Position numbers and translations under genes: made by a program
The notes under the pieces: generated by a model
Seen by the model: the letters and a program-made list of their open reading frames with translations, nothing else
Told to the model about the DNA's origin: nothing
Database searches by the model: none
Part shown: positions 27,847-37,651 of the stretch, in pieces
Layout of the letters: each line of letters begins with the position of its first letter
How positions within the stretch are numbered: the first letter of the stretch is position 1
Assembly: GCF_014698115.1 (NCBI RefSeq)
Contig: NZ_JACJSJ010000048.1
Location: 1 to 62,016 of the forward strand
Direction of reading: 5' to 3'
DNA length: 62,016 nucleotides
DNA from: Nostoc sp. FACHB-973
GTDB taxonomy: Bacteria; Cyanobacteriota; Cyanobacteriia; Cyanobacteriales; Nostocaceae

Positions 27847-28035
27847 GAGCAGTCTCACTCCACATATTCAAGTAAATTTACACTATGTAATCTCTCAATT
27901 TCTTTACTGGACAAGAAATTGAGACTGAGGAACATATTAGTATAAGACAGCCACTACAAATACACTTGACTAGAAAATAACATAATTTAGTTAGTAATCT
28001 TACAGTTTTTTGTATTTAGCAATACTGTTTGGTTA

Positions 28036-28213
28036 ACGTGAGTTCGACAGATTCCAAAGAACCCCGCTTACATTCCTCTCCCCGTTGGCGTTAGCCTGCC
28101 ATTAGGCAAGCGGCAAGAGGCTTAAAAACCCTAAATTTTCCTGCCCAACTCAGGATAGTAAAGCCCCTCTCCGAGACGGAGAGGGGTTGGGGAGAGGTTC
28201 ATCGAACTCACGT
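28036..28213. repeat. 178-bp element with 12-bp perfect inverted ends
   Basis: ACGTGAGTTCGA (28036-28047) faces its complement TCGAACTCACGT (28202-28213). Inside are CTCTCCCC/GGGGAGAG inverted stretches. There is no ORF. Together with a CTCTAC/GTAGAG palindrome at 28240-28300 it fills the gap between the subtilase and mfd genes. Confidence 0.7.
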
Positions 28214-28386
28214 TTGGTTAAGGCACTAGACGGGATGAATCGCCATCTCTACGAAAGATTAATTATTGTAGAGACGGCGATTTATCGCGTTTTTGTAATA
28301 TTTAATTTTCATTAAAAAACTTAACCAAACCGTAGTAAAAAGCTAGAAGCGATGGCTGTCTTCATGGCTTTTAACAACAGTTTGAA

Positions 28387-28407
28387 CCCCCGGTTTTCAA
28401 ACGGGGG
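28387..28407. terminator. GC-rich hairpin just past the mfd remnant
   Basis: CCCCCG / CGGGGG arms with a 9-base loop, 16 bp downstream of the mfd stop on the minus strand. No strong T-run follows, so its terminator role is plausible but not certain. Confidence 0.45.
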
Positions 28408-28422
28408 TGAGTCAACTACCGA

Positions 28423-31400
28423 TTAAACAACAGCCGCTTCTGGAATCGCACCTTGCATTCTCCCAAAAGCATCAATTAAACTTTGCAATTGTTGATCGGC
28501 TTTAAAAACTCCTAAACCACGCACTGTCACTTTGCCTGGGGAATAAACAAAGCGCGTCTTGAGATTATCTGGTAAATTTGCCGCCAACAAGTTCCAAGCA
28601 GGTTCTTCCATTGGTGTTTCTAAAACAACGTGCTGTTTGTTTTCTGGTTTAATCCGGCTAAATCCGATTTTTTTCGCTAACTGTTTGAGTTCCATAACTC
28701 GCAGCAGTTGATTGGCTGGGACTGGCAAAGTACCATAGCGATCGCTCCACTCAGCTGCAATCTGCTTTAATTCTGATTTAGACTTAGCTGTAGCTACCGC
28801 CCGGTAAGCACTCATCTTCTGATCCAAATCGGTGATGTAATCTGCTGGGATAAATGCCGTCAAATTGAGGTCAATTTGGGTATCGTCAACTTGGGGAATT
28901 TCTTGTCCGCGAATTTCCCGAATTGCTTCTTCGAGCATTTCCATGTATAAATCAAAACCGATGGCATCCATTTGACCGGATTGTTCAGCACCTAACAAGT
29001 TACCCACTCCCCGAATTTCCATGTCGCGCATCGCCAATTGATACCCAGAACCCAGTTGAGTAAATTCTTGAATTGCTCGTAACCTTTGCCGTGCCGCATC
29101 AGATAACGTCCGCTGTTTGGGATAAAATAGCCAAGCATGAGCTTGGATACCTGCACGCCCGACACGACCGCGTAATTGATACAGTTGAGCCAAGCCAAAA
29201 CGGTGAGCGTCTTCAATTAAAATGGTGTTGACTCGCGGAATATCTAAGCCAGATTCAATAATTGTTGTACAAACGAGGATATCTGCATCACCATTGCTGA
29301 AGGTGAGCATGGTTGATTCTAACTCGCTTTCATCCATTTGACCGTGGGCGATGGCAAATCTACCCCCCGGTATCATTTCTCGCAAGCTTGCGGTTGTCTC
29401 TTCAATTCCTTCCACTCGTGGAACTACATAAAATATTTGTCCACCTCTGTCTAATTCTTGACGGATTGCAGTACGGACACTTTCCGGATTCAGTGGTGCA
29501 AGGTGAGTTTTAATCGGGCGTCTGGTTGGAGGTGGTGTAGTAATTAAACTCATTTCCCGAATTCCCGACAAAGACATATACAAGGTACGGGGAATGGGAG
29601 TGGCGGAGAGAGTCAGCACATCAACTTGAGTTTTCAAGCTTTTAATTTTCTCTTTTTGGTTTACCCCAAACCGCTGTTCTTCATCCACCACCAATAGTCC
29701 TAAATCCTTGAATGATACACCTTTGCCTAAGAGTTGGTGTGTGCCAACAACTACATCGAGTTCACCCGTTGCCAATCGCTTTTGAATATCGCGGCGTTCT
29801 TCAGCCGAACGGAAGCGGTTGAGTAAGCCGACATTCACCGGGTAGGGAGCAAAACGTTCTTTGAGTGTATGGTAATGTTGCTGTGTTAATATGGTCGTTG
29901 GCGCAAGGAGTGCCACTTGTTTACCGGCGGTGACTGCTTTAAAAACAGCACGAATCGCCACTTCCGTTTTTCCGAAACCAACATCGCCACAAACTAAACG
30001 ATCCATCGGGCGATCGCTTTCCATGTCCCGTTTGACATCTTGTACAGCTTTCAGTTGATCTGTTGTGGGTTGGTAGGGGAAAGAATCTTCCAGTTCCTCC
30101 TGCTAAGGCATATCATTTGGGAAACTAAAACCTTGTTGTTGCGATCGCGCCGCATACAATTTCAGCAAATCCACCGCCAATTTCTTGATGGCTTTGCGGA
30201 CTTTGTTCTTGGTATTTTCCCAAGCTTTGCCAGTCATCTTGTTAAGTTCTGGTGCTTTATCGCCTCCGGCGCGGAACCGAGATAAAGCCCCTACTTGATC
30301 GGCTGCAACTCTCAGTAACCCGTCCGCATATTGCACCACCAAATAATCACGGGTTTCGTTGTTAATTGTCAGGCTTTCCAGCTTGACAAATTTGCCAACA
30401 CCATGATTTCTGTGAACCACATAATCCCCTGGACGCAGCTTATTGGGGTCAACTTGCTTAGAAGTAGCTTTGTGGCGCTTGCGGATAAAACCGGGAGTTG
30501 CTAAGGAATGCTGACCATAAAATTCTCGATCTGTAACGATTACCAATCGGTACGTAGGCAGAATAAAGCCTTCTAGTTCCGCCAGCCCAGAATATTTGAG
30601 GGCGATGGGAGTATGGTTGATTTGTAGCTTATCGATCGCTTGGTAATCGCGGGGATTGGGGATAAATTGAGCTGGACAATCATGTTCTTGCAACAGCGAC
30701 ACAGAACGCGAAGGTTGAGCAGAAATCAGCCAGATTGAGAAATTGCGATCGCGTTCATGGCGGATAGTTTCGGCTAGTTTAGCAAACTGGTGTGGCGTAA
30801 CCGGAACAGATCTGCTGGCAAGATTAATTCCATCATTTTCCTCCGCCAGTTCCGATAAATATAAAGTTTGAAATTTTGCAACATCAGCTAAACACTCATC
30901 AAACGACCGATGAATTTTCGGTAATGTTGGGGGAGTAGATTCTTCATCATTCCCTACTCCCCATTCCCTATTCCCCATTCCCCATTGTTCTTCGGCATTT
31001 TCTACCCAGCGATCGCTATGAGCATGACATTGTTCTGGCTCATCAATGGCAATCAAGGTATTTTCTGGTAAATAGTCTATCAGGGATGCTGGTTGCTCGA
31101 ACGCCAAACCCAAAAAACGACGACTACCTTCAATGAGTGATGAGTGCTGATTACCTAGTGCTGAGTCAGAATTTAACTGGGCACTCAGCACTCGAAACTC
31201 GGCACTATCCTTGAGTGGTGCCGTGATGATGGGAGCAAAACTAGTGGGGGTGAGAATTAACTGGTCAACTTTATCTAGGGCAGAACGTTGAGTTGCTGGG
31301 TCAAATTCGCGTATTTGTTCAATTTCGTCGCCAAACCATTCCAGCCTGACTGGAAACTCCGATGAAACCGGGTACACATCAACAATATCGCCACGGCGAC

Positions 31401-31644
31401 TCCATTGCCCTTCAGTTTCCACCAGAGGCACTCGTTCGTACCCCAAAATAGTTATCTTCTCACTAAAAGCATTCAGGTCTAATTCCATTCCCCGCTTCAG
31501 CGTCAAGCAAAATTCTTGAAAAGCTGCTGGTGGTGGCAAATGTGGCTGTAGCGCCCCTTGAGTAGCCACAATCGCCAAAGGTCGCTTCGCTCCGGTACTG
31601 GGGATTGGGAATTGGGGATTATACATGGAGGAGAAGGGAAACAC
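28423..31644 (-). pseudogene. mfd: Transcription-repair coupling factor Mfd, interrupted and 5'-truncated
   Basis: Two minus-strand frames in the same register together give most of Mfd. The upstream part (31644-30103) has the UvrB-like segment (LAIVATQGALQPHLPPP, GQWSRRGDIVDVYPV), the middle domain, and the RNA-polymerase-interacting region with the start of the translocase (RPGDYVVHRNHGVGKF). It ends in TAG at 30103-30105 after FPNDMP. Translation simply continues after this codon as QEELEDSFPYQPTTDQLKAVQDVKRDMESDRPMDRL. The second part has GDVGFGKTE, VDEEQRFGV and the TRG region. The TAG occupies the position of a Trp expected in Mfd (TGG to TAG). Upstream of LAIVAT the first roughly 110-130 codons are missing and tandem-repeat DNA takes their place. 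An in-frame repeat-derived insert (EEQWGMGNREWGVGN) lies near 30960. The protein is probably inactive unless these are sequencing or assembly errors. Confidence 0.88.
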
Positions 31645-31712
31645 TTACTACAATTTCTCCTCTGCTCCCTCATCCCCCTCATCTCCCCTACTCCCCACTC
31701 CCTACTCCCCAC
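31596..31712. repeat. Tandem repeats at the broken 5' end of mfd
   Basis: GGGATTGGGAATTGGGGATT units are followed by CCCTCATCCCCCTCATCTCCCC and ACTCCCCACTCC units, exactly where the mfd reading frame loses similarity. The remaining bases up to dnaE (31713-31964) are AT-rich and show no gene. Confidence 0.8.
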
Positions 31713-31964
31713 TTATCTGACTAAACGGATTAATATGTATTTATATGTGTTTAATAAGCTTTTAAAACGCCGATTATCTGCCTATTAACTGTGTATTTAT
31801 TCGTTTATTAAACTTTTGATATATTGTGGTTAACTTTGTGTCAGAGTATAGCAATGTTTTCTAGTATTGAGGAATTGTATTATCAGTAATACTCTATCTA
31901 CAATTTTCATCATTTTATCAATTAATGAATTTTGTTTGCAAAATTTGTTTTCAGAGGGGGTAGG

Positions 31965-33317
31965 ATGGTAAAAATAGTGACACGCAAATATTTAGGCAGA
32001 CAAAATGTCTATGATATTGGGGTTGAGCGTGACCATAATTTTGCGATCAAAAATGGTTTAATAGCTTCCAATTGTTTCAATAAATCCCATTCAACTGCAT
32101 ACGGTTATGTAACTTATCAAACAGCATATTTAAAAGCCAATTATCCATTGGAATATATGGCGGCACTGTTGACGGCTAACAGTGGTGATACAGATAAGGT
32201 ACAGAAATATATTACTAACTGTACGAATATGGGTATTCCCATAGATCCGCCAGATATTAATCGTTCTGGTGTTGATTTTACGCCGGCGGCAGGAAAGATT
32301 TTGTTTGGATTTTCGGCGGTGCGTAACGTGGGACAAAATGCGATCGCCTCTATTTTGTCAGCCAGAAATGAGACAGGAGAGTTTAAATCTCTAGCTGATT
32401 TTTGCGATCGCGTGGATTTACGTGCAGTTAACCGCCGAACTCTGGAGTCGCTCATTTACTGTGGAGCTTTTGATAAAATTGAACACAACCGTCAACAGTT
32501 AATCAATGACTTAGAATTAGTATATGATTGGGCACAATCTCGCGCTAAAGACAGAGCCAGCGGTCAAGGAAATCTCTTTGATTTATTAGGCGATGGATTT
32601 TCTCAGGCTCAAAATAAAAGAGCAAGTAATGCCTTTGAAACTGCTCCTAAAGCTAAACCTGTGGGAGACTTTACTCCACAGGAAAAGTTGCAGAAGGAGA
32701 AAGAATTATTAGGTTTTTATGTATCAGATCATCCACTAAAATCTTTACGGCAAATAGCACCACTATTGACTCCGATTAATCTTTCACAGCTTGGAGAACA
32801 AAAAGAAGATACAAGACTTTGTGCAGTTGTCATGTTGAATAATGTCAAAAAAGTTGTTACTAAAAAAGGTGACCAGATGGCAATTCTGCAAATAGAAGAC
32901 TTAACTACACAATTAGAAGCTGTAGTCTTTCCCAAAACCTATGAACGCATTAGTTCCGTACTCCAAGTTGATACCAGATTGATTATTTGGGGAAAAGTAG
33001 ATCGACGTGATGACCAAACTCAATTTATCCTTGAAGATGCAGAACCTGTGGAAACAGTACAAATGGTAATGGTGGAGTTAAATCCCCAGCAAGCAGTTAA
33101 TATTGAAGAATTACATCGCTTAAAAACAATTTTGCAAGAACACTCACCAGACAAAGAAAAGGCAAAAATGCCAGTAATTGGAATTATACAAACTGAAAAT
33201 TCGCGTAAACTTGTTCGTTTGGGTTGGCAATTTTGCGTACAAGATTCTAGAATAACTGTTCAAGCTTTGCAAAACGCCAGTTTTACTGCTCATATGAAAT
33301 CGCTGACTGGTAGCTGA
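31965..33317 (+). CDS. dnaE: DNA polymerase III alpha subunit, C-terminal half with C-terminal split intein (DnaE-C)
   Basis: Residues 1-36 (MVKIVTRKYLGRQNVYDIGV to GLIASN) are the C-intein of the naturally split cyanobacterial DnaE intein. The terminal Asn36 is encoded at 32070-32072. The extein begins with the required Cys37 (CFNKSHSTAYGYVTYQTAYLKANYP). It continues through the HhH/OB region (GKVDRRDDQTQFILED) to the DnaE C-terminus. Trans-splicing with the separately encoded DnaE-N/IntN rebuilds the replicative polymerase. I chose ATG 31965 (after AGAGGGGGTAGG) because it gives the exact known intein start; an upstream in-frame TTG at 31932 would add 11 unsupported residues. The N-terminal half is not in this window. 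Confidence 0.97.
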   Translation: MVKIVTRKYLGRQNVYDIGVERDHNFAIKNGLIASNCFNKSHSTAYGYVTYQTAYLKANYPLEYMAALLTANSGDTDKVQKYITNCTNMGIPIDPPDINRSGVDFTPAAGKILFGFSAVRNVGQNAIASILSARNETGEFKSLADFCDRVDLRAVNRRTLESLIYCGAFDKIEHNRQQLINDLELVYDWAQSRAKDRASGQGNLFDLLGDGFSQAQNKRASNAFETAPKAKPVGDFTPQEKLQKEKELLGFYVSDHPLKSLRQIAPLLTPINLSQLGEQKEDTRLCAVVMLNNVKKVVTKKGDQMAILQIEDLTTQLEAVVFPKTYERISSVLQVDTRLIIWGKVDRRDDQTQFILEDAEPVETVQMVMVELNPQQAVNIEELHRLKTILQEHSPDKEKAKMPVIGIIQTENSRKLVRLGWQFCVQDSRITVQALQNASFTAHMKSLTGS

Positions 33318-33519
33318 TTTTAAAAGTGAAAAGTCCACTAGTACTAAAAGCAAATTCTGTTAGAAGTTTTACTCAACTGTCAACAGTAGATTGCCTTAAG
33401 TATTTAGGATTTTAATAGTTTTTTTAGTTACTTATGCGGATGAAATTTCTCTTAATGAAATGGTATCTTTTTATGCCATAGGCCTTAAGACTGTGACCGG
33501 GGGAAGGAGTTATAACTTG

Positions 33520-34086
33520 ATGATGGTCAACGAGCTACATAAATTTGTTTCATACTGTAAAAGAATTCAACCGCAAACTCAGGAGGACATTCAAAAATTT
33601 TTTGAAGGAGTGCTGTTGTTTCCTTATGATAAGGAGCTTCTGTTACAAGCTTATTTATTTTTGAATATTAGAGACTTGTTTCCCTCGTGCGCTGAATTGT
33701 TGTTATTTGAAAAATCGCCAATATCAGATTATACAGATTTAGGTAAGTGCGATTTTGTTTACCTGACTTTTAAAGGTACTCTGTTTTTAGTTGAAACTAA
33801 GTTTATTGATACAGAAGCAACAGGAGCAACAGAAAGAAAAAGAAGAAATAAACACAGAAATAAGGTATTTGAGCAAGTTATTACCTTAAAAGGTCGATTT
33901 AGTGAATATTGGAATATTAGGCTAGAGCAATTAGAATGTGGAGTTTTCACAACAGATCCAGAAGTTGCTTGGCGAGGAAATGGTGTGAACGTCATATCTA
34001 AATCAATATCTATAGAACATCTGGAAAAATGGCGAAGAAATTATCACATCAGTCAAAAAAGTTGTGAGGTAAGTAAACATTATTAA
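33520..34086 (+). CDS. Orphan protein with PD-(D/E)XK nuclease-like motif
   Basis: About 188 residues from ATG 33520 (AAGGAG 10 bases upstream). The first in-frame start, at 33460, would add 20 residues with no ribosome site. The family is not recognised. The centre reads GKCDFVYLTFKGTLFLVETKFID: an Asp on one strand and E-T-K on the next, the spacing and hydrophobic pattern of a PD-(D/E)XK nuclease core. A highly basic stretch follows (ERKRRNKHRNK). The N-terminal 60 residues are predicted helical. It lies alone after dnaE-C and is followed by a long hairpin. A nuclease role is inference from the motif only. Confidence 0.55.
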   Translation: MMVNELHKFVSYCKRIQPQTQEDIQKFFEGVLLFPYDKELLLQAYLFLNIRDLFPSCAELLLFEKSPISDYTDLGKCDFVYLTFKGTLFLVETKFIDTEATGATERKRRNKHRNKVFEQVITLKGRFSEYWNIRLEQLECGVFTTDPEVAWRGNGVNVISKSISIEHLEKWRRNYHISQKSCEVSKHY

Positions 34087-34166
34087 TTTCCAGTCAAAAT
34101 TCATTTTCTCTCAATAGAAGTTTGCTCTATGGCAATCATGTGTGATTTCGTTCAAATTACCGATAT

Positions 34167-34203
34167 TTAGATCCCCGACTTCTAAAAGAAGTCGGGGATC
34201 TAA
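34167..34203. terminator. Long perfect hairpin (17-bp arms, 3-base loop)
   Basis: TTAGATCCCCGACTTCT (34167-34183) pairs perfectly with 34187-34203. GTTTTGAA follows on the plus strand. It is a possible terminator for the nuclease-like gene and also resembles a dispersed cyanobacterial palindrome. Confidence 0.7.
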
Positions 34204-34353
34204 GTTTTGAACTGCGATCGCCAACACTAGTATTCAAGAAAACCAACTAGTAAAAACAATTTCGTCTTTGTCCAATCATCAGTATCTTTGACCCGGAAAA
34301 TATGTCAGATTACTTGAATAAGTACCAAACGTCTGACAGGAAAACCAAAAAAA

Positions 34354-34890
34354 ATGAGAATTTGGGCTACTACTGCTGTGCTAGCTTCTTCTTGGCTTAT
34401 ATTTGGGGTCATAGCTTCTGAGCCAATCAACGCTAATTCTGTTGTTGTACAAAATGCCACATCATTTCCTACACCAACAAGCCTCAAAAAGATTACTGTT
34501 AGTAACGCTGAGTTTGGGTTGAAGAGAGTTGACAGCAAAGGTAACGTTACCATTTTTGAGACAAGAAGTGTGCCACTCCAGGAAGGAAATGCCTACGGAT
34601 GGCGAATTAAACTCAAAGATTACCAAAGTGAAGTCAAATGGCGCGAAGTCTTGCGTTTACCAAAACCTCCAGAAACTTGGGGTACAGATAATGGTGAAAA
34701 CTTCGCAATCTCAGCAGATGGTACTACATCCATAACGCGGCGCATAGAATCTGCTCCCGACGGCGTGATTGAGAATTTTTGGACGATCGCTCCTGGCGAT
34801 CCACTTGGTAAATATAAAATACAGGTCTATATTGATGACCGTTTAATTAATACTTTCGAGTTTGAAGTGATTCCAGTCAAGCGGATTTGA
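34354..34890 (+). CDS. Exported protein of unknown function
   Basis: 178 residues with a clear signal peptide (MRIWATTAVLASSWLIFGVIA, likely cleavage near residue 21-27). The mature part is about 150 residues of predicted beta strands (ITVSNAEFGLKRVDSKGNVTIFETRSVPLQEGNAYGWRIKL and DPLGKYKIQVYIDDRLINTFEFEVIP). It looks like an immunoglobulin-like sandwich. No enzyme motif and no cysteines were seen. The family was not recognised with confidence; cyanobacterial periplasmic proteins of this layout exist. The stop is followed by GGGCATT tandem repeats. Confidence 0.7.
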   Translation: MRIWATTAVLASSWLIFGVIASEPINANSVVVQNATSFPTPTSLKKITVSNAEFGLKRVDSKGNVTIFETRSVPLQEGNAYGWRIKLKDYQSEVKWREVLRLPKPPETWGTDNGENFAISADGTTSITRRIESAPDGVIENFWTIAPGDPLGKYKIQVYIDDRLINTFEFEVIPVKRI

Positions 34891-35025
34891 AAGGGGATGG
34901 GGCATTGGGAATTGGGCATTGGGCATTAGAAGTGCTGTACATGGATAGCGTGGCGTCTAGCCCATTAAGAGTTATTATTCTTCCCCTGCTCCCCCTGCCT
35001 CCTCTGCTCCCCCTGCCTCCCTGAA
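34890..35025. repeat. Tandem repeats (GGGCATT and CCCCTGCCTCCTCTG types)
   Basis: Bases 34895-34929 are GGGCATTGGGA-type heptamers and 34983-35022 are CTGCTCCCCCTGCCTC units. They sit between two genes. Confidence 0.8.
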
Positions 35026-35061
35026 GGAGTATCTTAAAGATAGAAGTTTGATTTTTCTTGG

Positions 35062-35385
35062 GTGGCGATCGTGAATACAGAGGAATTCTTGCGATTGATG
35101 GAAAAACAGCGCCCATGTCCTCAGACATTGCCAAAAGCGCTGCAAGCAATGTGGTATGACCAAAAAGGTGATTGGAGCAAAGCTCATGAAATAGTTCAAG
35201 ATGCTGGCGATGCTGATAGTGCTTGGGTTCATGCTTACCTGCACCGCAAAGAAGGCGATTTGAATAATGCGCGTTACTGGTATCGACGCTCTGGCCAGCA
35301 AGAGTTTTCAGGAGGGCTAAGCCAAGAATGGGAACAAATAACTTCTGTACTGCTGAGAAAGGTGAATGTGATGCATGGATGCTGA
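35062..35385 (+). CDS. Conserved small protein with helical-repeat-like core
   Basis: 107 residues. The central part (ALQAMWYDQKGDWSKAHEIVQDAGDADSAWVHAYLHRKEGDLNNARYWYRRSG) looks like a degenerate TPR/Sel1-like pair of helices and is a segment widely conserved in bacteria. The function is unknown. GTG 35062 is the first start; a second GTG at 35071 is equally possible, and neither has a good ribosome site. Its last 11 bases overlap the start of the pentapeptide gene, which suggests coupled translation. Confidence 0.72.
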   Translation: MAIVNTEEFLRLMEKQRPCPQTLPKALQAMWYDQKGDWSKAHEIVQDAGDADSAWVHAYLHRKEGDLNNARYWYRRSGQQEFSGGLSQEWEQITSVLLRKVNVMHGC

Positions 35386-35743
35386 AGAATTGAAAAGGCG
35401 TTATACCGCAGGGGAGAGATATTTTCCAGCTGTCAACTTGAGTAGGGACAAGTTGATTGGAGCCTACTTACCTGGAATTAATTTATGGGGATCTGACTTG
35501 ACTGGAGCTAATTTAGCTAAAGCCAAACTCTGGGGAGCTGATTTGAGTAGAACTAACTTAGCCAGAGCGAATTTGACTAGAGCAAATTTGAGCGGTGTCA
35601 AACTCAATGAAGCGAATCTCCGGGGAGCCAAACTCAAATATGCCAAGTTGTATGGAGCAAATCTGACTGGTGCTTACTATGACGAAAGCACCCGTTTTTC
35701 TAAAGGTTTTGACCCCATCAGTCAAAATATGCGGAAGGTCTAA
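35375..35743 (+). CDS. Pentapeptide-repeat protein
   Basis: 122 residues. Residues 30-100 are A(N/D)LxxA-type pentapeptides (GANLAKAKLWGADLSRTNLA and so on), about 14 units, which fold as a right-handed beta helix. A short N-terminal MDAEELKRRYTAGERYF motif is typical of cyanobacterial members. There is no signal peptide, so it is probably cytoplasmic. The role is unknown; it may be a protein-binding scaffold. It overlaps the preceding gene by 11 bp and converges on the trypsin-TPR gene with a 4-bp overlap of the stop regions. Confidence 0.88.
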   Translation: MDAEELKRRYTAGERYFPAVNLSRDKLIGAYLPGINLWGSDLTGANLAKAKLWGADLSRTNLARANLTRANLSGVKLNEANLRGAKLKYAKLYGANLTGAYYDESTRFSKGFDPISQNMRKV

Positions 35744-37455
35744 ATAGGTTGATTTATGCTACCTGGAGTAATTTCACCACCTGGTTGTCTGTAGTTTGGT
35801 TGACTAGGAGGGAAAGTAGGAGGTGATGACTGCAAGCGTTGAATTGCGTACATTGCTTTTTGGTAATTAGCGGTATCCCTAGCTTGCTGGAATAAATCAG
35901 CTGCTCTTTGTAAATCGGCAAATGCACCTTGACGATCGCCAGCATCGCGTCGGAACAAACCACGTTGGTAAATGGCTATGGCATTATTTGGCTCGTAACT
36001 CAGCACCGTGTTTAAATCCTGAATCGCTGCGGGTAACTGTCCCAAACGGCGCATTGTCACGGAACGATTGATGTAGGCGTTGCTAAATCGGGGGTTGAGA
36101 GCGATCGCTTGAGTGAAATCAGCAACAATTCCTTGGCGATCGTTAAAAAAGGCACGAGCCAGGGCGCGGTTATAATAAGACTCAGGCAGATGAGGTGCAA
36201 GGCGAACAACCTGGTCAAAATCGGCAAATGTACCGCGCCCATCTCTCATAGTGCGGAATACAGATCCCCGGCTATAGTAAGCCAAAATATCGTCGGGAGA
36301 GAAACGCAGGGCAACGGTAAAGTCTGCAATTGCACCTTGCTTATCGCCGAGATAATATCGCACTACCCCTCTGTTATAGTAAGCATTGGCATGATAGGGG
36401 TTAAAGCGAATGGCCTCACTATAGTCAGCAAGCGCCCCTTGTTTATCGCCCATATCGTAGCGAGCATTACCACGATTGTAATAAGCCATACTATTTTTAG
36501 GATCGAGAGCGATCGCTTGGCTAAAATCATTAATTGCTGCGGTACGATTATTACTTGTTTGAGACAGTCCCCGCGCTAAGAAATCATTGGGTTCTTGAGG
36601 ATTTGTTATCCGTTCTTTGGGGTTATCTGTACTAGCAGAACTGTCTATCTTCAAACCATAAATTCCAATCTGCTGAGATAGAATGATTGCACTTTCAATG
36701 GGAACTGCTGCACTAATTCCTAATTTAATATCTGTTGTTAATTGATCCCCCGATTGGAGTTGCTTCACATCTGTTTGTGTGTCAGCCTTACCATGAACTC
36801 CAATTACTTTAGCATCCACATCTAACACTGGACCCCCACTCATACCACCTGCTGTTTGAGCCGCGTATTGCAACGAATAGCCACCGTCGCTCAAATTTGC
36901 ATCTTTGGATTCCCAAATCGTTCCTGATTGGAAATCATAAACACGATTTTCAGCAATTCTGTTTAAATCATTGTTAACTGGATAACCAAAAATAAACGCC
37001 TTACTGCCCAATTTTGCTTGATTAGGACTTCTTAATTCTGCAACTGCATAGTCTTTGTCGCTATTAAAAGTAAATAAGGCTAAATCGTTACTTCCTTTAG
37101 TGTTAGTTCCTAAACTTTTCACGCTTGTGGGATTAATGATATGAGAAAGTCCATCGTTGGTGCGAATTCTTACTGGTTTAGGACCATCCGATGGATTAAT
37201 AACATGATTGCAAGTTAGGACAATGTAAGTGTTTCCCTCGCGCTTGATAATAAATCCAGAGCCATCACTTGCTAAACCAGCACCAACTCCAGCAGGTCTG
37301 TTTACTTGCACGGTAATAGTGTTAGCATACTGGGCAATTTCCTGAGAAGATTTAGCAGCAAAAGCGGCAGATTGAACGAATACTATTGCTGCAAAAAAAG
37401 CAGATCCACTAATTAGAGTATCAGCAAACTTAGAGCTAATAAATTGTAGGTTCAT
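35740..37455 (-). CDS. Exported trypsin-like serine protease with TPR repeats
   Basis: 571 residues. An N-terminal signal peptide (about 1-34, ending AAFAAK) is followed by a chymotrypsin-fold domain with His84 (TCNHVI), Asp124 (SNDLALF) and Ser206 (GGMSGGPV), a complete triad. From about residue 290 there are seven or so TPR units (AINDFSQAIALDPKNSMAYYNRGNARYDMGDKQGALADYSEAIRFNP and similar). A Pro/Gln-rich C-terminal tail completes it. TPRs probably recruit or sense protein partners in the periplasm. Next to it lie a broken paralogue and a COP23 gene on the same strand, an association that suggests a shared extracytoplasmic role. Confidence 0.92.
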   Translation of the reverse strand: MNLQFISSKFADTLISGSAFFAAIVFVQSAAFAAKSSQEIAQYANTITVQVNRPAGVGAGLASDGSGFIIKREGNTYIVLTCNHVINPSDGPKPVRIRTNDGLSHIINPTSVKSLGTNTKGSNDLALFTFNSDKDYAVAELRSPNQAKLGSKAFIFGYPVNNDLNRIAENRVYDFQSGTIWESKDANLSDGGYSLQYAAQTAGGMSGGPVLDVDAKVIGVHGKADTQTDVKQLQSGDQLTTDIKLGISAAVPIESAIILSQQIGIYGLKIDSSASTDNPKERITNPQEPNDFLARGLSQTSNNRTAAINDFSQAIALDPKNSMAYYNRGNARYDMGDKQGALADYSEAIRFNPYHANAYYNRGVVRYYLGDKQGAIADFTVALRFSPDDILAYYSRGSVFRTMRDGRGTFADFDQVVRLAPHLPESYYNRALARAFFNDRQGIVADFTQAIALNPRFSNAYINRSVTMRRLGQLPAAIQDLNTVLSYEPNNAIAIYQRGLFRRDAGDRQGAFADLQRAADLFQQARDTANYQKAMYAIQRLQSSPPTFPPSQPNYRQPGGEITPGSINQPI

Positions 37456-37523
37456 TGATAAAAAAGCCTCAGTAAAAATAACTTAAGTCAGCACTTGCGG
37501 CATTGCCACACGCTATATAGCAA

Positions 37524-37547
37524 GGGACTGGGGACTGGGGACTGGGT
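37524..37547. repeat. GGGGACT tandem heptamers
   Basis: Three copies upstream of the trypsin-TPR gene, just after a CGCTATATAGC palindrome. Confidence 0.75.
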
Positions 37548-37651
37548 GACAAATCTTTTTGTGTCTAAGTTTTATCATCTGTTAACGTCCTGACCACCTT
37601 GGGTGTTGCTATAAATGGAATAAACTGTTTTTCTTCCCCAACACCTTTACA

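Noticed and set aside
28423..31644. Mfd as a genuine two-gene split enzyme
   Set aside because: The two parts are in the same frame, separated only by a stop codon; the downstream part would have to start at an internal ATG inside a conserved helix, and the N-terminal domain is missing as well.
37505..37520. CGCTATATAGC palindrome as another MITE-B copy
   Set aside because: Only the end motif is present, with no second end or interior; at most it is a remnant.
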